From CF-167 sp963695195 (GTDB taxonomy: Bacteria; Chloroflexota; Limnocylindria; QHBO01): DNA of 64,000 bases. The stretch covers positions 1,798,001-1,862,000 of the forward strand of contig CAVOGE010000007.1 of the NCBI GenBank assembly GCA_963695195.1, written 5' to 3'. The position numbers were made by a program, and so were the translations under genes. A model generated the notes under the pieces. That model did not search any database. It was not told the DNA's origin and was given only the letters and a program-made list of their open reading frames with translations. This document shows positions 27,348 to 35,961 of the stretch, piece after piece; positions within the stretch are counted from its first letter, which is position 1, and every line of letters starts with the position of its first letter.

Positions 27348-28013
27348 TCAGATCCCAAGCTCCGTCAGGGATCCGACGACCGCAGCGGCACCCGCCTCGC
27401 CCAGGGTCGCTTCATCGGCTACGCCGGACGTGACGCCGACGGCGATCATGCCGGCGGCCACCGCTGCACGCATGTCCCAGGTCGCGTCACCGACGTACCA
27501 GCAATGATCGGGCGACACGGCCAACCGCGCCGCGGCGAGCAGCAGCAGGTCGGGCGCGGGCTTGGCGTGCAGCACGTGCGTCCCGTCGATCACCAGCGGC
27601 TCGCTCGCCAGCCCCAGCGCCGACACCGACGCAGTCACCTGCTCTCGTCGGCTGGACGTCGCGATGGCCCAGGGGGTACCGGCCAATTCCAGGTGCGCGA
27701 GGAGTTCATTCGCGCCGGGTAGTGGCATCGGTTCGGTGTTGAGGGCGGCATAGATCTCCCCGCACCGCGCATCGATCATCTCGTCGCGCCCGGTCGACAG
27801 GGCGACACCCGCGCCAGCGGCGACTTCGCGTGCCAGCCTCCGACCATCGGAGCCGATGAGGTCCGCGATGGCTGCGCGGTCGGCGGTGATCCCCTCCTCC
27901 GCGAAGACCATCAGCCACGCCTGGATGCGAGTATCCACGGTATCGACCAGCGTTCCGTCGAGGTCGAAGATGACGGCAGCGGGACGCGCGAGGCCGGCGA
28001 GTGGCGTGGACAT
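27348..28013 (-). CDS. HAD-superfamily phosphatase (phosphoglycolate-phosphatase-like)
   Basis: 221 residues with motif I VIFDLDGTLVDTVDTRIQAW, motif II in AIATSSRREQV, the motif III Lys in HAKPAPDLLL and motif IV YVGDATWDMRAA. Likely dephosphorylates a small sugar- or glycolate-type phosphate; beta-phosphoglucomutase-like activity is not excluded. Start ATG 28013, 6 nt after the shared -10 element at 28019-28025. Upstream of, and coupled to, ligD. Confidence 0.85.
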   Translation of the reverse strand: MSTPLAGLARPAAVIFDLDGTLVDTVDTRIQAWLMVFAEEGITADRAAIADLIGSDGRRLAREVAAGAGVALSTGRDEMIDARCGEIYAALNTEPMPLPGANELLAHLELAGTPWAIATSSRREQVTASVSALGLASEPLVIDGTHVLHAKPAPDLLLLAAARLAVSPDHCWYVGDATWDMRAAVAAGMIAVGVTSGVADEATLGEAGAAAVVGSLTELGI

Positions 28014-28018
28014 CGGTC

Positions 28019-28025
28019 TACGATA
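28019..28025. promoter_or_regulatory. Single 7-bp element serving as -10 on both strands
   Basis: TACGATA reads TACGAT on the plus strand (8-9 nt before the ATG at 28033) and TATCGT on the minus strand (6 nt before the ATG at 28013). The complete gap between the two start codons is 19 bp, so both mRNAs must be leaderless or arise from within the genes. Confidence 0.6.
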
Positions 28026-28032
28026 GCCCGCG

Positions 28033-29241
28033 ATGCCGTCTGAGTTCGCCCGCCACTGGACGCTCGACCCGACGGTCACCTTTCTGAACCATGGCTCGTA
28101 CGGAGCCGCACCACGCGACGTGCTCGCTGTACAGCAGGCCTGGCGGGATCGCATCGAGACCGAGCCGGTCCGCTTCTTCGATCACCTGGAGGCCGATCTC
28201 GACGAGGCGCGACGCGCCCTGGGTGCGTTTGTCGGCGCCGATCCTGATGACCTCGCCTTCGTGCCCAATGCGACGGCTGGCATCAACGCTGTCCTGCGGT
28301 CGCTCCGCTTCCGAGCCGGCGACGAGCTGCTGACGACCGATCATGAGTACAACGCCGTTAAGAACGCGATGGAGTACATCGCCGAACGAGACGGTGCGCA
28401 CGTGGTGATCGCGCCGGTCCCGTTCCCGGTCGATTCTCCCGAGCAGGTCGTCGCCGCCGTCCTCGCCGCCGTCACGCCTCGTACTCGCCTGGCCGTCCTC
28501 GATCACGTCACCTCTGCCACGGCATTGATCTTCCCGATCGAGCGGCTGACCGCCGAGCTCACACGGCGCGGCATCGACTCCCTGGTGGACGGCGCTCACG
28601 CTCCCGGCCAGCTGGCGCTCAGTGTTGAGCAGGTGGGGGCCACGTATTACGCGGCCAACCTCCACAAGTGGGTGTGCGCGCCAAAGGGAGCCGGCTTCCT
28701 CTGGGTCCGCCGGGATCGACAGACCGATATCCGGCCCCTGGCGATCAGCCACGGGGCGAACTCGCCGCGCACTGATCGCAGCCGGTTCCGCCTCGAATTC
28801 GACTGGACCGGAACCGCGGACCCATCTGCCTACCTGGCGGTGCCGTCGGCAATCAGCTTCGGTGAAAGGCTGCTCCCAGGGGGTTGGGATGCCCTCCGCG
28901 AGCGCAACCACGCGCTGGTGATGTCCGCTCGCTCGCTCGTCTGCGCAGCGGCAGGTGTAGCTGCCCCGGCCCCGGAGGCGATGATCGGCAGCATGGCCTC
29001 GATCCCGCTCCCAGCGGAGGGTGCGGGCGGGCAGGTCCAGGGTGTCGAACTGTACGGCGATCCGGTCCATGCTCATCTCCTCGCGCACCGCATCCAGACG
29101 ATGGTCACGCCCTGGCCACAGCGGCCCGGCGGCGGCCCGTGGCGGAGGCTCGTGCGCATCAGCGCCGCGGCCTACAACGACCTGGGTCAGTACGAGCGCC
29201 TGGCGGCGGTCATGCCCGGAGCCATGGCGGTCGCGTCCTGA
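28033..29241 (+). CDS. Class V aminotransferase (isopenicillin-N-epimerase-like)
   Basis: 402-residue PLP enzyme of fold type I. FLNHGSYGAAPRDVL opens the domain, AFVPNATAGINAVLRSL contacts the cofactor phosphate, SLVDGAHAPGQL holds the PLP-binding Asp, and NLHKWVCAPKGAGFLWVR carries the Schiff-base Lys. The family contains epimerases, cysteine desulfurase-like enzymes and ergothioneine lyases; the substrate cannot be fixed from sequence, and no beta-lactam or ergothioneine gene is nearby. Divergent from HAD-ligD through a shared -10. Confidence 0.85.
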   Translation: MPSEFARHWTLDPTVTFLNHGSYGAAPRDVLAVQQAWRDRIETEPVRFFDHLEADLDEARRALGAFVGADPDDLAFVPNATAGINAVLRSLRFRAGDELLTTDHEYNAVKNAMEYIAERDGAHVVIAPVPFPVDSPEQVVAAVLAAVTPRTRLAVLDHVTSATALIFPIERLTAELTRRGIDSLVDGAHAPGQLALSVEQVGATYYAANLHKWVCAPKGAGFLWVRRDRQTDIRPLAISHGANSPRTDRSRFRLEFDWTGTADPSAYLAVPSAISFGERLLPGGWDALRERNHALVMSARSLVCAAAGVAAPAPEAMIGSMASIPLPAEGAGGQVQGVELYGDPVHAHLLAHRIQTMVTPWPQRPGGGPWRRLVRISAAAYNDLGQYERLAAVMPGAMAVAS

Positions 29242-29261
29242 GGCTGGCCGCTCGATCGCCC

Positions 29262-29275
29262 GTACCCCGGGGTAC
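29262..29275. repeat. Perfect 14-bp palindrome
   Basis: GTACCCCGGGGTAC lies 21 bp after the aminotransferase stop and 48 bp before the next start. It could be an operator; as a terminator it has no loop and no U-tract. Confidence 0.4.
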
Positions 29276-29322
29276 CTTGGGGTCATTCACCGTTGGACGC
29301 CGGAGCCAGCAGACTCTGTCCG

Positions 29323-30072
29323 ATGACTGTCCAAGCGACCGCCGGCGCCCAGCGCCGCCCCGGGGGAGGCGCCTCGTCGCGCCACCTGACCCGCACCGCC
29401 GACCTGGCCATGTCACTTTCCCGCTCGCTTGATGCTGCAGCGGGGCGCAGCGTTGGGCACGGCGTGCGGAGTTGCTTCCTGGCGATGCGTCTGGCGGAAG
29501 CCCTCGAGATGCCCGACCGCGAGCGGGCTTCGCTCTTCTACGCTTCGCTGTTGCACGACGCCGGGGAGGTGGCCGCGTTGCCGGGCCACGAGCGCATCGT
29601 TGCCCTGCGACGGCTGATGCCGCACCGCGGCACCCGCGAAGAGCGCCGTGCGGCCGAGCACGGGCGCGTGCGGCGCGGCGCCCAACTGGTGATGCGTGCG
29701 GGATTTGGTCCCGAGGTCGCGGTCACGATCATGTCGCTACGCGAGCGCTGGGACGGACGGGGCCTGCCATTTGCCCTGGCAGGCGAGGCGATTCCACTCG
29801 TTGCCCGCATCGTTGCCGTGGCGGAAGGACTCGATCACGCGGCGATGGACGCCGGGCCGCGAGGCGCTGAAACAACGCTGCATGCACGCAGTGGTGCCGA
29901 ATACGACCCCGAGCTCACCGGGCTCATGCTGGCGCTGTGCGGGGGAGGGCTTCTCGAGGAGTGGGCCGAGGAAGGCCTCGAGGAGACGGTTCGCGACCTC
30001 GAGCCTTCATGGCTGGTGCGCATGGCCGACGACGATGACGCGATCCGCATCGGTGAGGCCCTTACAGCCTAG
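29323..30072 (+). CDS. HD-GYP-like protein with degenerate metal site
   Basis: 249 residues from ATG 29323 (a TTG at 29293 is an alternative). GHGVRSCFLAMRLAEAL and FYASLLHDAGEVA match the first half of HD-GYP domains, which cleave cyclic di-GMP, and RERWDGRGLPFALAGEAIPLVARIVAVAEGLD matches the second half. The HHE before RWDG reads LRE, HDxGK reads HDAGE and the GYP reads GLP, so metal binding and catalysis are doubtful. It may be a sensor or a broadly specific phosphohydrolase. C-terminal ~60 residues are acidic and unassigned. Confidence 0.72.
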   Translation: MTVQATAGAQRRPGGGASSRHLTRTADLAMSLSRSLDAAAGRSVGHGVRSCFLAMRLAEALEMPDRERASLFYASLLHDAGEVAALPGHERIVALRRLMPHRGTREERRAAEHGRVRRGAQLVMRAGFGPEVAVTIMSLRERWDGRGLPFALAGEAIPLVARIVAVAEGLDHAAMDAGPRGAETTLHARSGAEYDPELTGLMLALCGGGLLEEWAEEGLEETVRDLEPSWLVRMADDDDAIRIGEALTA

Positions 30073-30155
30073 GCCGCTCGACCAGCGCCATCTTCAGGGA
30101 AGATACGCGCAGTTGCTTGCGGACTATCCCTGGACGGCAACGGAGTGAACTGCGC

Positions 30156-30485
30156 ATGACATACAACGATGAGACGGCGGAGCGGTTGCGCGTGGAGCTT
30201 CGGGAGATGCCCGGCATCACCGAGAAGAGCATGTTCGGCGGTGTCTCGTTCCTGCTCGCCGGCAACATGGCGATCGGTGTCGTGGGAGACGACCTCTGCG
30301 TCCGGGTCGGCCCGGAGGTATTCGATGACGTCGTCGAGCTTCCCGGAGCCCGGACCATGGATTTCACCGGGCGACCGATGAAGGGCTGGGTGTTCGTCTC
30401 CCCCGTCGGCTACGCCGATCAGCCTTCGTTCGAGGCCTGGGTCAAGCGAGGGACCCTCTACGCGCAACGCCTGCCGCGCAAGTAG
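30156..30485 (+). CDS. TfoX N-terminal domain protein
   Basis: 109 residues with the TfoX-N pattern: LREMPGITEKSMFGGVSFLLAGNMAIGV, LCVRVGPE and FTGRPMKGWVFVSP. Stand-alone TfoX-N proteins are common and of unknown role; only some full-length TfoX/Sxy proteins regulate competence. ATG 30156 has GGAG 9 nt upstream. Convergent with the tRNA-Val gene, 7 nt away. Confidence 0.85.
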   Translation: MTYNDETAERLRVELREMPGITEKSMFGGVSFLLAGNMAIGVVGDDLCVRVGPEVFDDVVELPGARTMDFTGRPMKGWVFVSPVGYADQPSFEAWVKRGTLYAQRLPRK

Positions 30486-30492
30486 GGGTGAG

Positions 30493-30569
30493 TGGTGGGC
30501 GACACTGGACTCGAACCAGTGACCTCTTGCATGTCAAGCAAGTGCTCTAACCAGCTGAGCTAGCCGCCC
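30493..30569 (-). tRNA. tRNA-Val(GAC)
   Basis: Full cloverleaf on the minus strand: acceptor GGGCGGC/GTCGCCC, D arm GCTC...GAGC, anticodon stem CTTGC/GCAAG with loop TTGACAT (anticodon GAC), T arm CACTGG/CCAGTG with TTCGAGT. The 3' CCA is encoded (30493-30495). Confidence 0.97.
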
Positions 30570-30581
30570 GTCGGGAAGCGC

Positions 30582-30610
30582 ATTCTGGCGCACGCGCCGA
30601 CGCATGGCAA
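30582..30610 (-). promoter_or_regulatory. Promoter of tRNA-Val
   Basis: TTGCCA (30605-30610), 17-nt spacer, CAGAAT (30582-30587) on the minus strand, about 12 nt before the tRNA 5' end at 30569. Confidence 0.6.
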
Positions 30611-30633
30611 CCGCGCCGCGCGAGGCGGCACGA

Positions 30634-30966
30634 CTACCAGTCGATCGTCTCGCAGGGTTCGTCGCCGAGCACCCAGGCGAGGTGCCCCGGCTGGATCTCC
30701 AGGTAGTCCCCCGCCTGGCCGATCAGCTCAGTCCCATCGTCCATCAGGTATCGAATGCGGCCGCCAACGATGTACTCGCGGTGCTCCATCGGGCAGGAAT
30801 TCGTGCCGGCCATGGGCTTGACGTACTGCTCCCAGCTCCAGCCGGGATGCAACACCGAACGCATCACGGCGTTGTCGCCGATCTGGACGATGTCCGTCGT
30901 GCTCCCGTCGTCGGACGGGTACGACTCATCAGGTGCGCTGAAGCTGCGCCGCTCGATTCCGGCCAT
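30634..30966 (-). CDS. Single-domain cupin protein
   Basis: 110 residues. The cupin motifs are seen in GWSWEQYVKPMAGTNSCPMEHREYIVGGRI and AGDYLEIQPGHLAWVLGDEP; His/Glu metal ligands are plausible. The class is broad (dioxygenases, isomerases, sensors), so no reaction is assigned. It starts 9 nt after the preceding minus-strand gene and may be the last gene of the long array that begins at 41742. Confidence 0.78.
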   Translation of the reverse strand: MAGIERRSFSAPDESYPSDDGSTTDIVQIGDNAVMRSVLHPGWSWEQYVKPMAGTNSCPMEHREYIVGGRIRYLMDDGTELIGQAGDYLEIQPGHLAWVLGDEPCETIDW

Positions 30967-30975
30967 CGACCGACC

Positions 30976-31257
30976 CTACTGGCGCCAGTCGGTGGAGAAG
31001 CGGGTCACGCCGAGCACGCGCTGGATCTCGGCCCGATACCGGTGGCCGGACGGGTGTCGCTCGAGCCAACGCAGGTAGTCGGCATCGACCGTTGCCAGCT
31101 CCTCGATGGTCATGCCGATGTAGTGGCCAAAGTCCAGCCTCGTTGGATCGAAGGTCGTGGGGGCTTCGCCCGGGCCGACGGGGACCAGGCCGTCTTCTCG
31201 AACTCCCCTTGACTCCGAATCGTCCTGTCCTGCCACCGTCAGCGCCTCCACCTGCAT
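30976..31257 (-). CDS. Small protein with GxYxGxT-type motif, unknown
   Basis: 93 residues from ATG 31257. The C-terminal half FDPTRLDFGHYIGMTIEELATVDADYLRWLERHP resembles the short domain found at the C terminus of some exonucleases and other small proteins (pattern G-x-G-KTxxEx5P-x-YL-xW). No catalytic residues and no membrane segment. Lies 69 nt after the amidohydrolase and 9 nt before the cupin gene. Confidence 0.6.
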   Translation of the reverse strand: MQVEALTVAGQDDSESRGVREDGLVPVGPGEAPTTFDPTRLDFGHYIGMTIEELATVDADYLRWLERHPSGHRYRAEIQRVLGVTRFSTDWRQ

Positions 31258-31326
31258 CTTCCGCCCCGATCGGCGCGATCGTACGCCGCGTCGGACAGCT
31301 CCGCAACGGGATTCACGCAGCATTCG

Positions 31327-32967
31327 TCACGCCCGATGAACCTCGTTCCCGTTGACGAGCGTCAGGAGTGATCGGATGTCGGCGACCGGGTCGTCCCCGG
31401 TCAGCAACGTGGTGAGATCCGTGCTCAGCACTGCCAGATCTCCAACCGCGCCCGGCCGGAGGTGCCCGACGTCCGTCCGGCCGGCGGCAACCGCCGGACC
31501 GGTTGTCATCGCCGCCAGGGCCGTCGCCGCATCGAGCGTCTCCGCGGGCCGCCAGTCGGACGCGCCATCCCCGGGCATCCGTCGGTGCATGGCGGCGAAC
31601 AGGGTGTGCCACGGATTCACCGATTCGATCGGCGCATCGGTACCGAAGGCCAGACGCGCCCCCGATGCCGCCAGCGACCGATATGCATAGGCGTCACCCA
31701 GACGGTCAGCCCAGCACGCCTCGGCCAGGTCGCGGTCCGAGGCACAGTGGATCGGCTGGATGCTGGCCGTCACGTCCAGCTCGCCGAATCGCGGGCGATC
31801 GGCCGCGCGGACCAGCTGCGCGTGTTCGATCCGATCGGGGGGCGCTTCGGGGGAGCGTGGGCCACCGTCCTCGAGGGCATCGAGCGCCATCGCCACCGCC
31901 CGGTCACCGATGGCATGCACGGCCGCCGAGATGCCCGTCAGCCTCCCGGCTCGAACGATCTTGGTGAGCGCCGCAGGAGTCAACCGAGCGATGCCCAGGC
32001 CCGCGCCATGCCCGCATGTGTATGGGCTGAAGAGCGCTGCAGTGCGCGAACCGAGGGCGCCGTCGGCGTAGGCCTTGGCCCATCCCCAGCGGAGCGTGCT
32101 CGTGTCCGCGACGACCGCGCCGCTGCGGATCCCAGCAGCCCCTGCCGCGACGATCGCGGCGCTGGGCAGGTTGACGCTGAGCCGCAGCCTGCCGTCGATG
32201 CGCTCCCGCAACGAGAGGATCAGCGACGCGCGGTCGCCCAGGAAGGCGTGGTCACCGACCCCATTTGTATCGGTCGTGTCACCCGCATCGGTGGCACCAG
32301 TGATTCCGAGCCTGGCCATGTCATCCAGCGTCTCGTCGAGTGCGGCCTCAAGCGCGGGGCCGCGCAGGCGATCCGCCACCGCTTCAACGAGGTCGGTGGC
32401 CGACTCGCGCAGGATTCCGGTCGGCACCCCGCTCTCGTCGCGCTCAATGCGACCGCCTGGAAGGTCGGACGATCCGGGCACGATGCCCGCGGCCGCCAGA
32501 GCCGCCGGTGAGGCCCATGCAGAGTGGGAATCGTGGGAGTAGAGCAGGACCGGGCGTCCTGCGCATGCGTCGACGAGTTCGTTGAGGTCGCGGCCGGCGA
32601 GCAGTTCCTCGGGCCAGCCGCGGCCGCGCAGCCAGCCACCCACCGGGAGCGCGTCTCCGGCTTCGCGTACGACGCCCAGCGCTTCCGCGAGGCGCTCGAC
32701 CCCATCCAGGCGCACATCACGGCGTGCGCGAGCCAGGCCGATCAGGTGGAGGTGGAAGTCGTGGATCCCCGGGACGATGGCCGCCCTGCCGAAATCCACC
32801 ACCCGCGCAGCACTCGTCGCTGCCAGGAGATCTGCTCGTCGCCCCACCGAGGTGACACGACCGTCCCCGATGGAGATCGCCTCGGCGGTCTCGACGCGCC
32901 CTCCGGGATCGAAGGCAACGACGACCTGTCCGCAGAGAATCGTGTCGGCGGAATGGCTAGGGCTCAC
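31327..32967 (-). CDS. Amidohydrolase family 3 (YtcJ-like)
   Basis: 546 residues of a TIM-barrel metal-dependent hydrolase. ILCGQVVVAFDPGGRV forms the N-terminal sandwich, PGIHDFHLHLIGLARARRDV carries the first His pair, and AVHAIGDRAVAMALDAL, DRIEHAQLV and AFGTDAPIESVNPWHTLFAAM complete the site. Enzymes of this group hydrolyse N-acyl or cyclic amide bonds; substrate unknown. GTG start 32967 overlaps the MFS gene by 11 nt, so translation is coupled. Confidence 0.88.
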   Translation of the reverse strand: MSPSHSADTILCGQVVVAFDPGGRVETAEAISIGDGRVTSVGRRADLLAATSAARVVDFGRAAIVPGIHDFHLHLIGLARARRDVRLDGVERLAEALGVVREAGDALPVGGWLRGRGWPEELLAGRDLNELVDACAGRPVLLYSHDSHSAWASPAALAAAGIVPGSSDLPGGRIERDESGVPTGILRESATDLVEAVADRLRGPALEAALDETLDDMARLGITGATDAGDTTDTNGVGDHAFLGDRASLILSLRERIDGRLRLSVNLPSAAIVAAGAAGIRSGAVVADTSTLRWGWAKAYADGALGSRTAALFSPYTCGHGAGLGIARLTPAALTKIVRAGRLTGISAAVHAIGDRAVAMALDALEDGGPRSPEAPPDRIEHAQLVRAADRPRFGELDVTASIQPIHCASDRDLAEACWADRLGDAYAYRSLAASGARLAFGTDAPIESVNPWHTLFAAMHRRMPGDGASDWRPAETLDAATALAAMTTGPAVAAGRTDVGHLRPGAVGDLAVLSTDLTTLLTGDDPVADIRSLLTLVNGNEVHRA

Positions 32968-34378
32968 CAGCCGCCGCCTGCTCCGCGACCGACGGCGGCT
33001 TGGAGGGTCGGCTGCGATGGAGTCCGGCCGCGGCGTTCCGGCGCCACGAAGCGACGCCGGCCCACAGGATGATCAGGCCAAGGAGACCCATCACCACCGG
33101 AATCCCGGAGCCCGGGAAGACGATGTTCAGCAGGTCCGCGCTTACTGGTGCCACCAGTACCGGAAGGAACGAGGCGACCGAGAGGAGCGTGTTGAGGATG
33201 CCAAAGATTCGGCCACGGACCTCGGCCGGCAGCTCTTCCTGGAGCGCCGTCTGGGCGGGAATCGCCACGAAGGCGTACTCGACGCCAGCGGTCGTGGCGA
33301 TCACCACGACCAGGGCAATGAGGGAGATGATCGGTGCCAGGGCCTCGGGCAGCGTCTGCTCGATCGGCTGGAAGGCGGGCGAGAGGAAGAAGGTGATCGG
33401 CTTCACGACGGCCAGCGCCAGCATGGTCACCCCCATCGCCAGCAGTCCGGAGTCGATCAGCAGCCGACGGGGCAGGTTCTTGCCGTAGGCGTTGACGAAG
33501 AGGATCCCAACCACCGCACCGATCCCCGCCGGCCCCATCACGAAGAAGAAGTCGGCGGGGCGCAGGCGGAGGATGTCGGTGGCAAAGCCAGGGCCGATGG
33601 CACCCATCACACCGAGCAGGCTGCTGGCGATCCCCAGGTAGATGAGCGACCAGGCCGTCTTCGGATTGCTCTGCACGAATGCGAGCCCCTCGCGCACCTG
33701 CTCGAACACGGCCCGCAGCGCGCGGCTGGCCTCCGCCTCGCTCGGCACGCCGCGCACCTCGGGCTTGACCGTCGGGAGCGGGATGATGGCGAGTGCGGCC
33801 AGGCCGAACATGATCGCGACCACGACGTAGACCGCCACCGCGCCGGCGGTGGTGAGCAGCAGTGGCCCCAGGAAGCCAAACCCGACCGCGAACGTGCCGG
33901 TCACGGTCAATACGAAGACCGAATTCGCCGCCATCAGGTGCCGGTGCTTCACGATGCGAGGCAGGGAGGTCAGCTCAGCAGGCGCGAAGAACGCGGTCAC
34001 CGTGGCCACGAACAGGTTGATCACCAGGATCAGCGGTACGTTGGTCCCCACGAAGATGAACAGGACGATACCGCCCGCGCGCAGGACATTCGATCCGAGC
34101 AGAATCAGGCGCGCATCGCTGCGCTCGACAAGCACGCCGGCGATGGCGCTGAAGGCGACAGCCGGGACCAGGAAGGTCAGGATCAGCACCGCGTTGGCGG
34201 TGTTTGAGCCGGTCGCCGCCACAACCGTGGCCATGAGCGCCGCCAGGACCATGTTGCTGGCCAGCTGGCTCAGCAGTTGTGATGCCCACAGCAGCAGGAA
34301 CGATCGGTTTCGGAAGACCGAACCGACGTCTGCAAGCGACTCGGGATCGAGGTCGCGGGAGAGGTCGATGTGAGCCAT
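32957..34378 (-). CDS. Major facilitator superfamily transporter
   Basis: 473 residues with about 12 membrane helices, starting with a short cytoplasmic tail and FRNRSFLLLWASQLLSQLASNMVLAALM. The loop VERSDARLILLGSN between TM2 and TM3 is the MFS motif A position. Resembles the MFS_3/enterobactin-exporter-like branch, so export of a small molecule is likely. Starts 3 nt after the DUF951 gene. Confidence 0.88.
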   Translation of the reverse strand: MAHIDLSRDLDPESLADVGSVFRNRSFLLLWASQLLSQLASNMVLAALMATVVAATGSNTANAVLILTFLVPAVAFSAIAGVLVERSDARLILLGSNVLRAGGIVLFIFVGTNVPLILVINLFVATVTAFFAPAELTSLPRIVKHRHLMAANSVFVLTVTGTFAVGFGFLGPLLLTTAGAVAVYVVVAIMFGLAALAIIPLPTVKPEVRGVPSEAEASRALRAVFEQVREGLAFVQSNPKTAWSLIYLGIASSLLGVMGAIGPGFATDILRLRPADFFFVMGPAGIGAVVGILFVNAYGKNLPRRLLIDSGLLAMGVTMLALAVVKPITFFLSPAFQPIEQTLPEALAPIISLIALVVVIATTAGVEYAFVAIPAQTALQEELPAEVRGRIFGILNTLLSVASFLPVLVAPVSADLLNIVFPGSGIPVVMGLLGLIILWAGVASWRRNAAAGLHRSRPSKPPSVAEQAAAGEP

Positions 34379-34381
34379 CGG

Positions 34382-34594
34382 TCAGCCTTCGCCTTCGGGT
34401 CCGCGCTCGCGATAGCCGGTAAAGCGCTGCTCGACGGTGAGACGGTCCATCAGGATGCGGTGCCCGCACCCATGACAGACGAGCCCGATGTCGGCACCGA
34501 GGCGAACCACCCGCCACTCTCGGCTGCCGCACGGATGAAGCTTGCGCAGGGCGATCCGGTCTCCGATCCGCAGGTCGATTGCGGCCACGCTCAC
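34382..34594 (-). CDS. DUF951 small protein
   Basis: 70 residues. AIDLRIGDRIALRKLHPCGSREWRVVRLGADIGLVCHGCGHRILMDR matches DUF951 throughout, with PCGS and CHGCG forming a likely zinc or nucleic-acid-binding ribbon. Function unknown. GTG start 34594 overlaps the pmbA stop by 4 nt (GTGA). Confidence 0.88.
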   Translation of the reverse strand: MSVAAIDLRIGDRIALRKLHPCGSREWRVVRLGADIGLVCHGCGHRILMDRLTVEQRFTGYRERGPEGEG

Positions 34595-35961
34595 GTTGCC
34601 TGCTCGGCGGCGGTGGCGCCGGTGAACCCGAATGCCGCGATCCGCAACGCGGGCACTCGGGCCGTGATCCCCGAGTACTCTGCGGCCACCAGCCGCGTCT
34701 CCTCGCCGATCGCCTCGATCGCGCTGAAGGCCTCGGGGATCGACTGGCTGAAGCGCAGGTTGCGGATCGGGCGCGTGATGCGTCCGTCCTCGATCAGGAA
34801 CGTGCCGTCCTTGGTCATGCCGGTAAGGATGCCGCGTTTGGCATGCACGATGTTCACGTAGTGCAGCCGCGTCACCCACACGCCACGCTCGATGCCGCCC
34901 AGCATCGCCTCCTTCGAACTCGACCCGGGTGCCATGAACAGGTTCCACGCCATGGGCCCGAAGGCATTCGGGGCGGGTAGCCCGTGGCCGGTCGACTGGG
35001 CGCCGGCACGCTGCGCCGTTGCCGTGTCGTGCACCACGGCCCGCGCCACCCCATCGACGATCAGGTCGACGCGGCGTTTCGGCATTCCTTCGAAGTCGAT
35101 GGCAGTCGGCAGGCCGCTCGGATCGAGGCCGTCGTCCCAGATCGACGCGTTGGTGCCCATCACCTGCCGGCCAATCTCCATGAACGAGCGACCCTCCTCC
35201 ACGGCCAGCGCCGAGAACCCGATCCACGACAGGTACTCGAGGATGGTGGCCACGGCATACTCCTCGAGGATCACCGGGTAGCTCCCCGGATCCAGGTCCT
35301 GGGCGTCGCGGCTGCGGAGTGCCTTGTCGGCCGCCTCCTCGCCGACCGCCGTCGCATCGATGGCTCGGACGTCGGTGCCAGTTGCCTGGGCGTAGCCGGA
35401 GGCGCCATTCCCGTCCATCATCACGGTCAGCAGCTTCGCCTGGGTAACCGTGTGGCTGTTCCACATTCCGCGGGAGTTGGCGACCGCGATCATGGCCGTC
35501 TCGGTGGAGAAGGCGCCGCTCGTCTCGAGACCCGCTGCGTCGCCGGCAACGATCACTGCCCTCGCCCCGACGGCGCGCATCTCCGGGCCGCTCCGCGCGG
35601 TTGCGTCGGCGAAGCCCAGGTCAGGCGGAGCGGTCGATGGCACCGGGCCGGTGAGCGGCGCGCCACCAGGGTTCGGCGTGGCGTGGCGGCAGATGGCAAC
35701 CGCGCGTTCGGCGACCTCGCGAAGGCCATCCGCATCGGTCCTGTTGGTGGATGCCACGCCCGTTCGCCCGTCGTCCACCACGCGAACGCGGATGGTGGCA
35801 TCGTGCTCGGCGACGTTCTGGTGGATGCGCGAGTTGGCGAACCGGGTCAACGCAGCGTCGCGAGACGTAAGAATCACCTCGGCCTCGCCCTCGCGGACCG
35901 AGGCCAGTGCCTGCTCCACCAGCGACTCGGCAGCGGCGCGGTCCCAGCGCGTGGCTACCAC
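34591..35961 (-). CDS. pmbA: PmbA/TldE-like metalloprotease partner
   Basis: 456 residues of the U62/TldE family. TldE lacks the metal ligands and forms a heterodimer with TldD that trims unfolded or ribosomally made peptides. ILTSRDAALTRFANSRIHQNVAEHDATIRVRV opens the family pattern; GSYPVILEEYAVATILEYL, NRHG-like GHGLPAPNAFGPMAWNLFM and GVWVTRLHYVNIVHAKRGILTGMTKDG are typical. GTG 35961 overlaps the tldD stop (GTGGTAG), so the two proteins are made together. No peptide precursor gene is evident nearby. Confidence 0.9.
   Translation of the reverse strand: MVATRWDRAAAESLVEQALASVREGEAEVILTSRDAALTRFANSRIHQNVAEHDATIRVRVVDDGRTGVASTNRTDADGLREVAERAVAICRHATPNPGGAPLTGPVPSTAPPDLGFADATARSGPEMRAVGARAVIVAGDAAGLETSGAFSTETAMIAVANSRGMWNSHTVTQAKLLTVMMDGNGASGYAQATGTDVRAIDATAVGEEAADKALRSRDAQDLDPGSYPVILEEYAVATILEYLSWIGFSALAVEEGRSFMEIGRQVMGTNASIWDDGLDPSGLPTAIDFEGMPKRRVDLIVDGVARAVVHDTATAQRAGAQSTGHGLPAPNAFGPMAWNLFMAPGSSSKEAMLGGIERGVWVTRLHYVNIVHAKRGILTGMTKDGTFLIEDGRITRPIRNLRFSQSIPEAFSAIEAIGEETRLVAAEYSGITARVPALRIAAFGFTGATAAEQAT

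Noticed and set aside
28018..29286. A 422-codon minus-strand frame over the aminotransferase gene
   Set aside because: The plus-strand class V aminotransferase is unmistakable, so this is a shadow.
32582..34207. A 541-codon plus-strand frame rich in charged residues
   Set aside because: Antisense to the amidohydrolase and MFS genes; composition is that of a reverse-complement reading of membrane codons.
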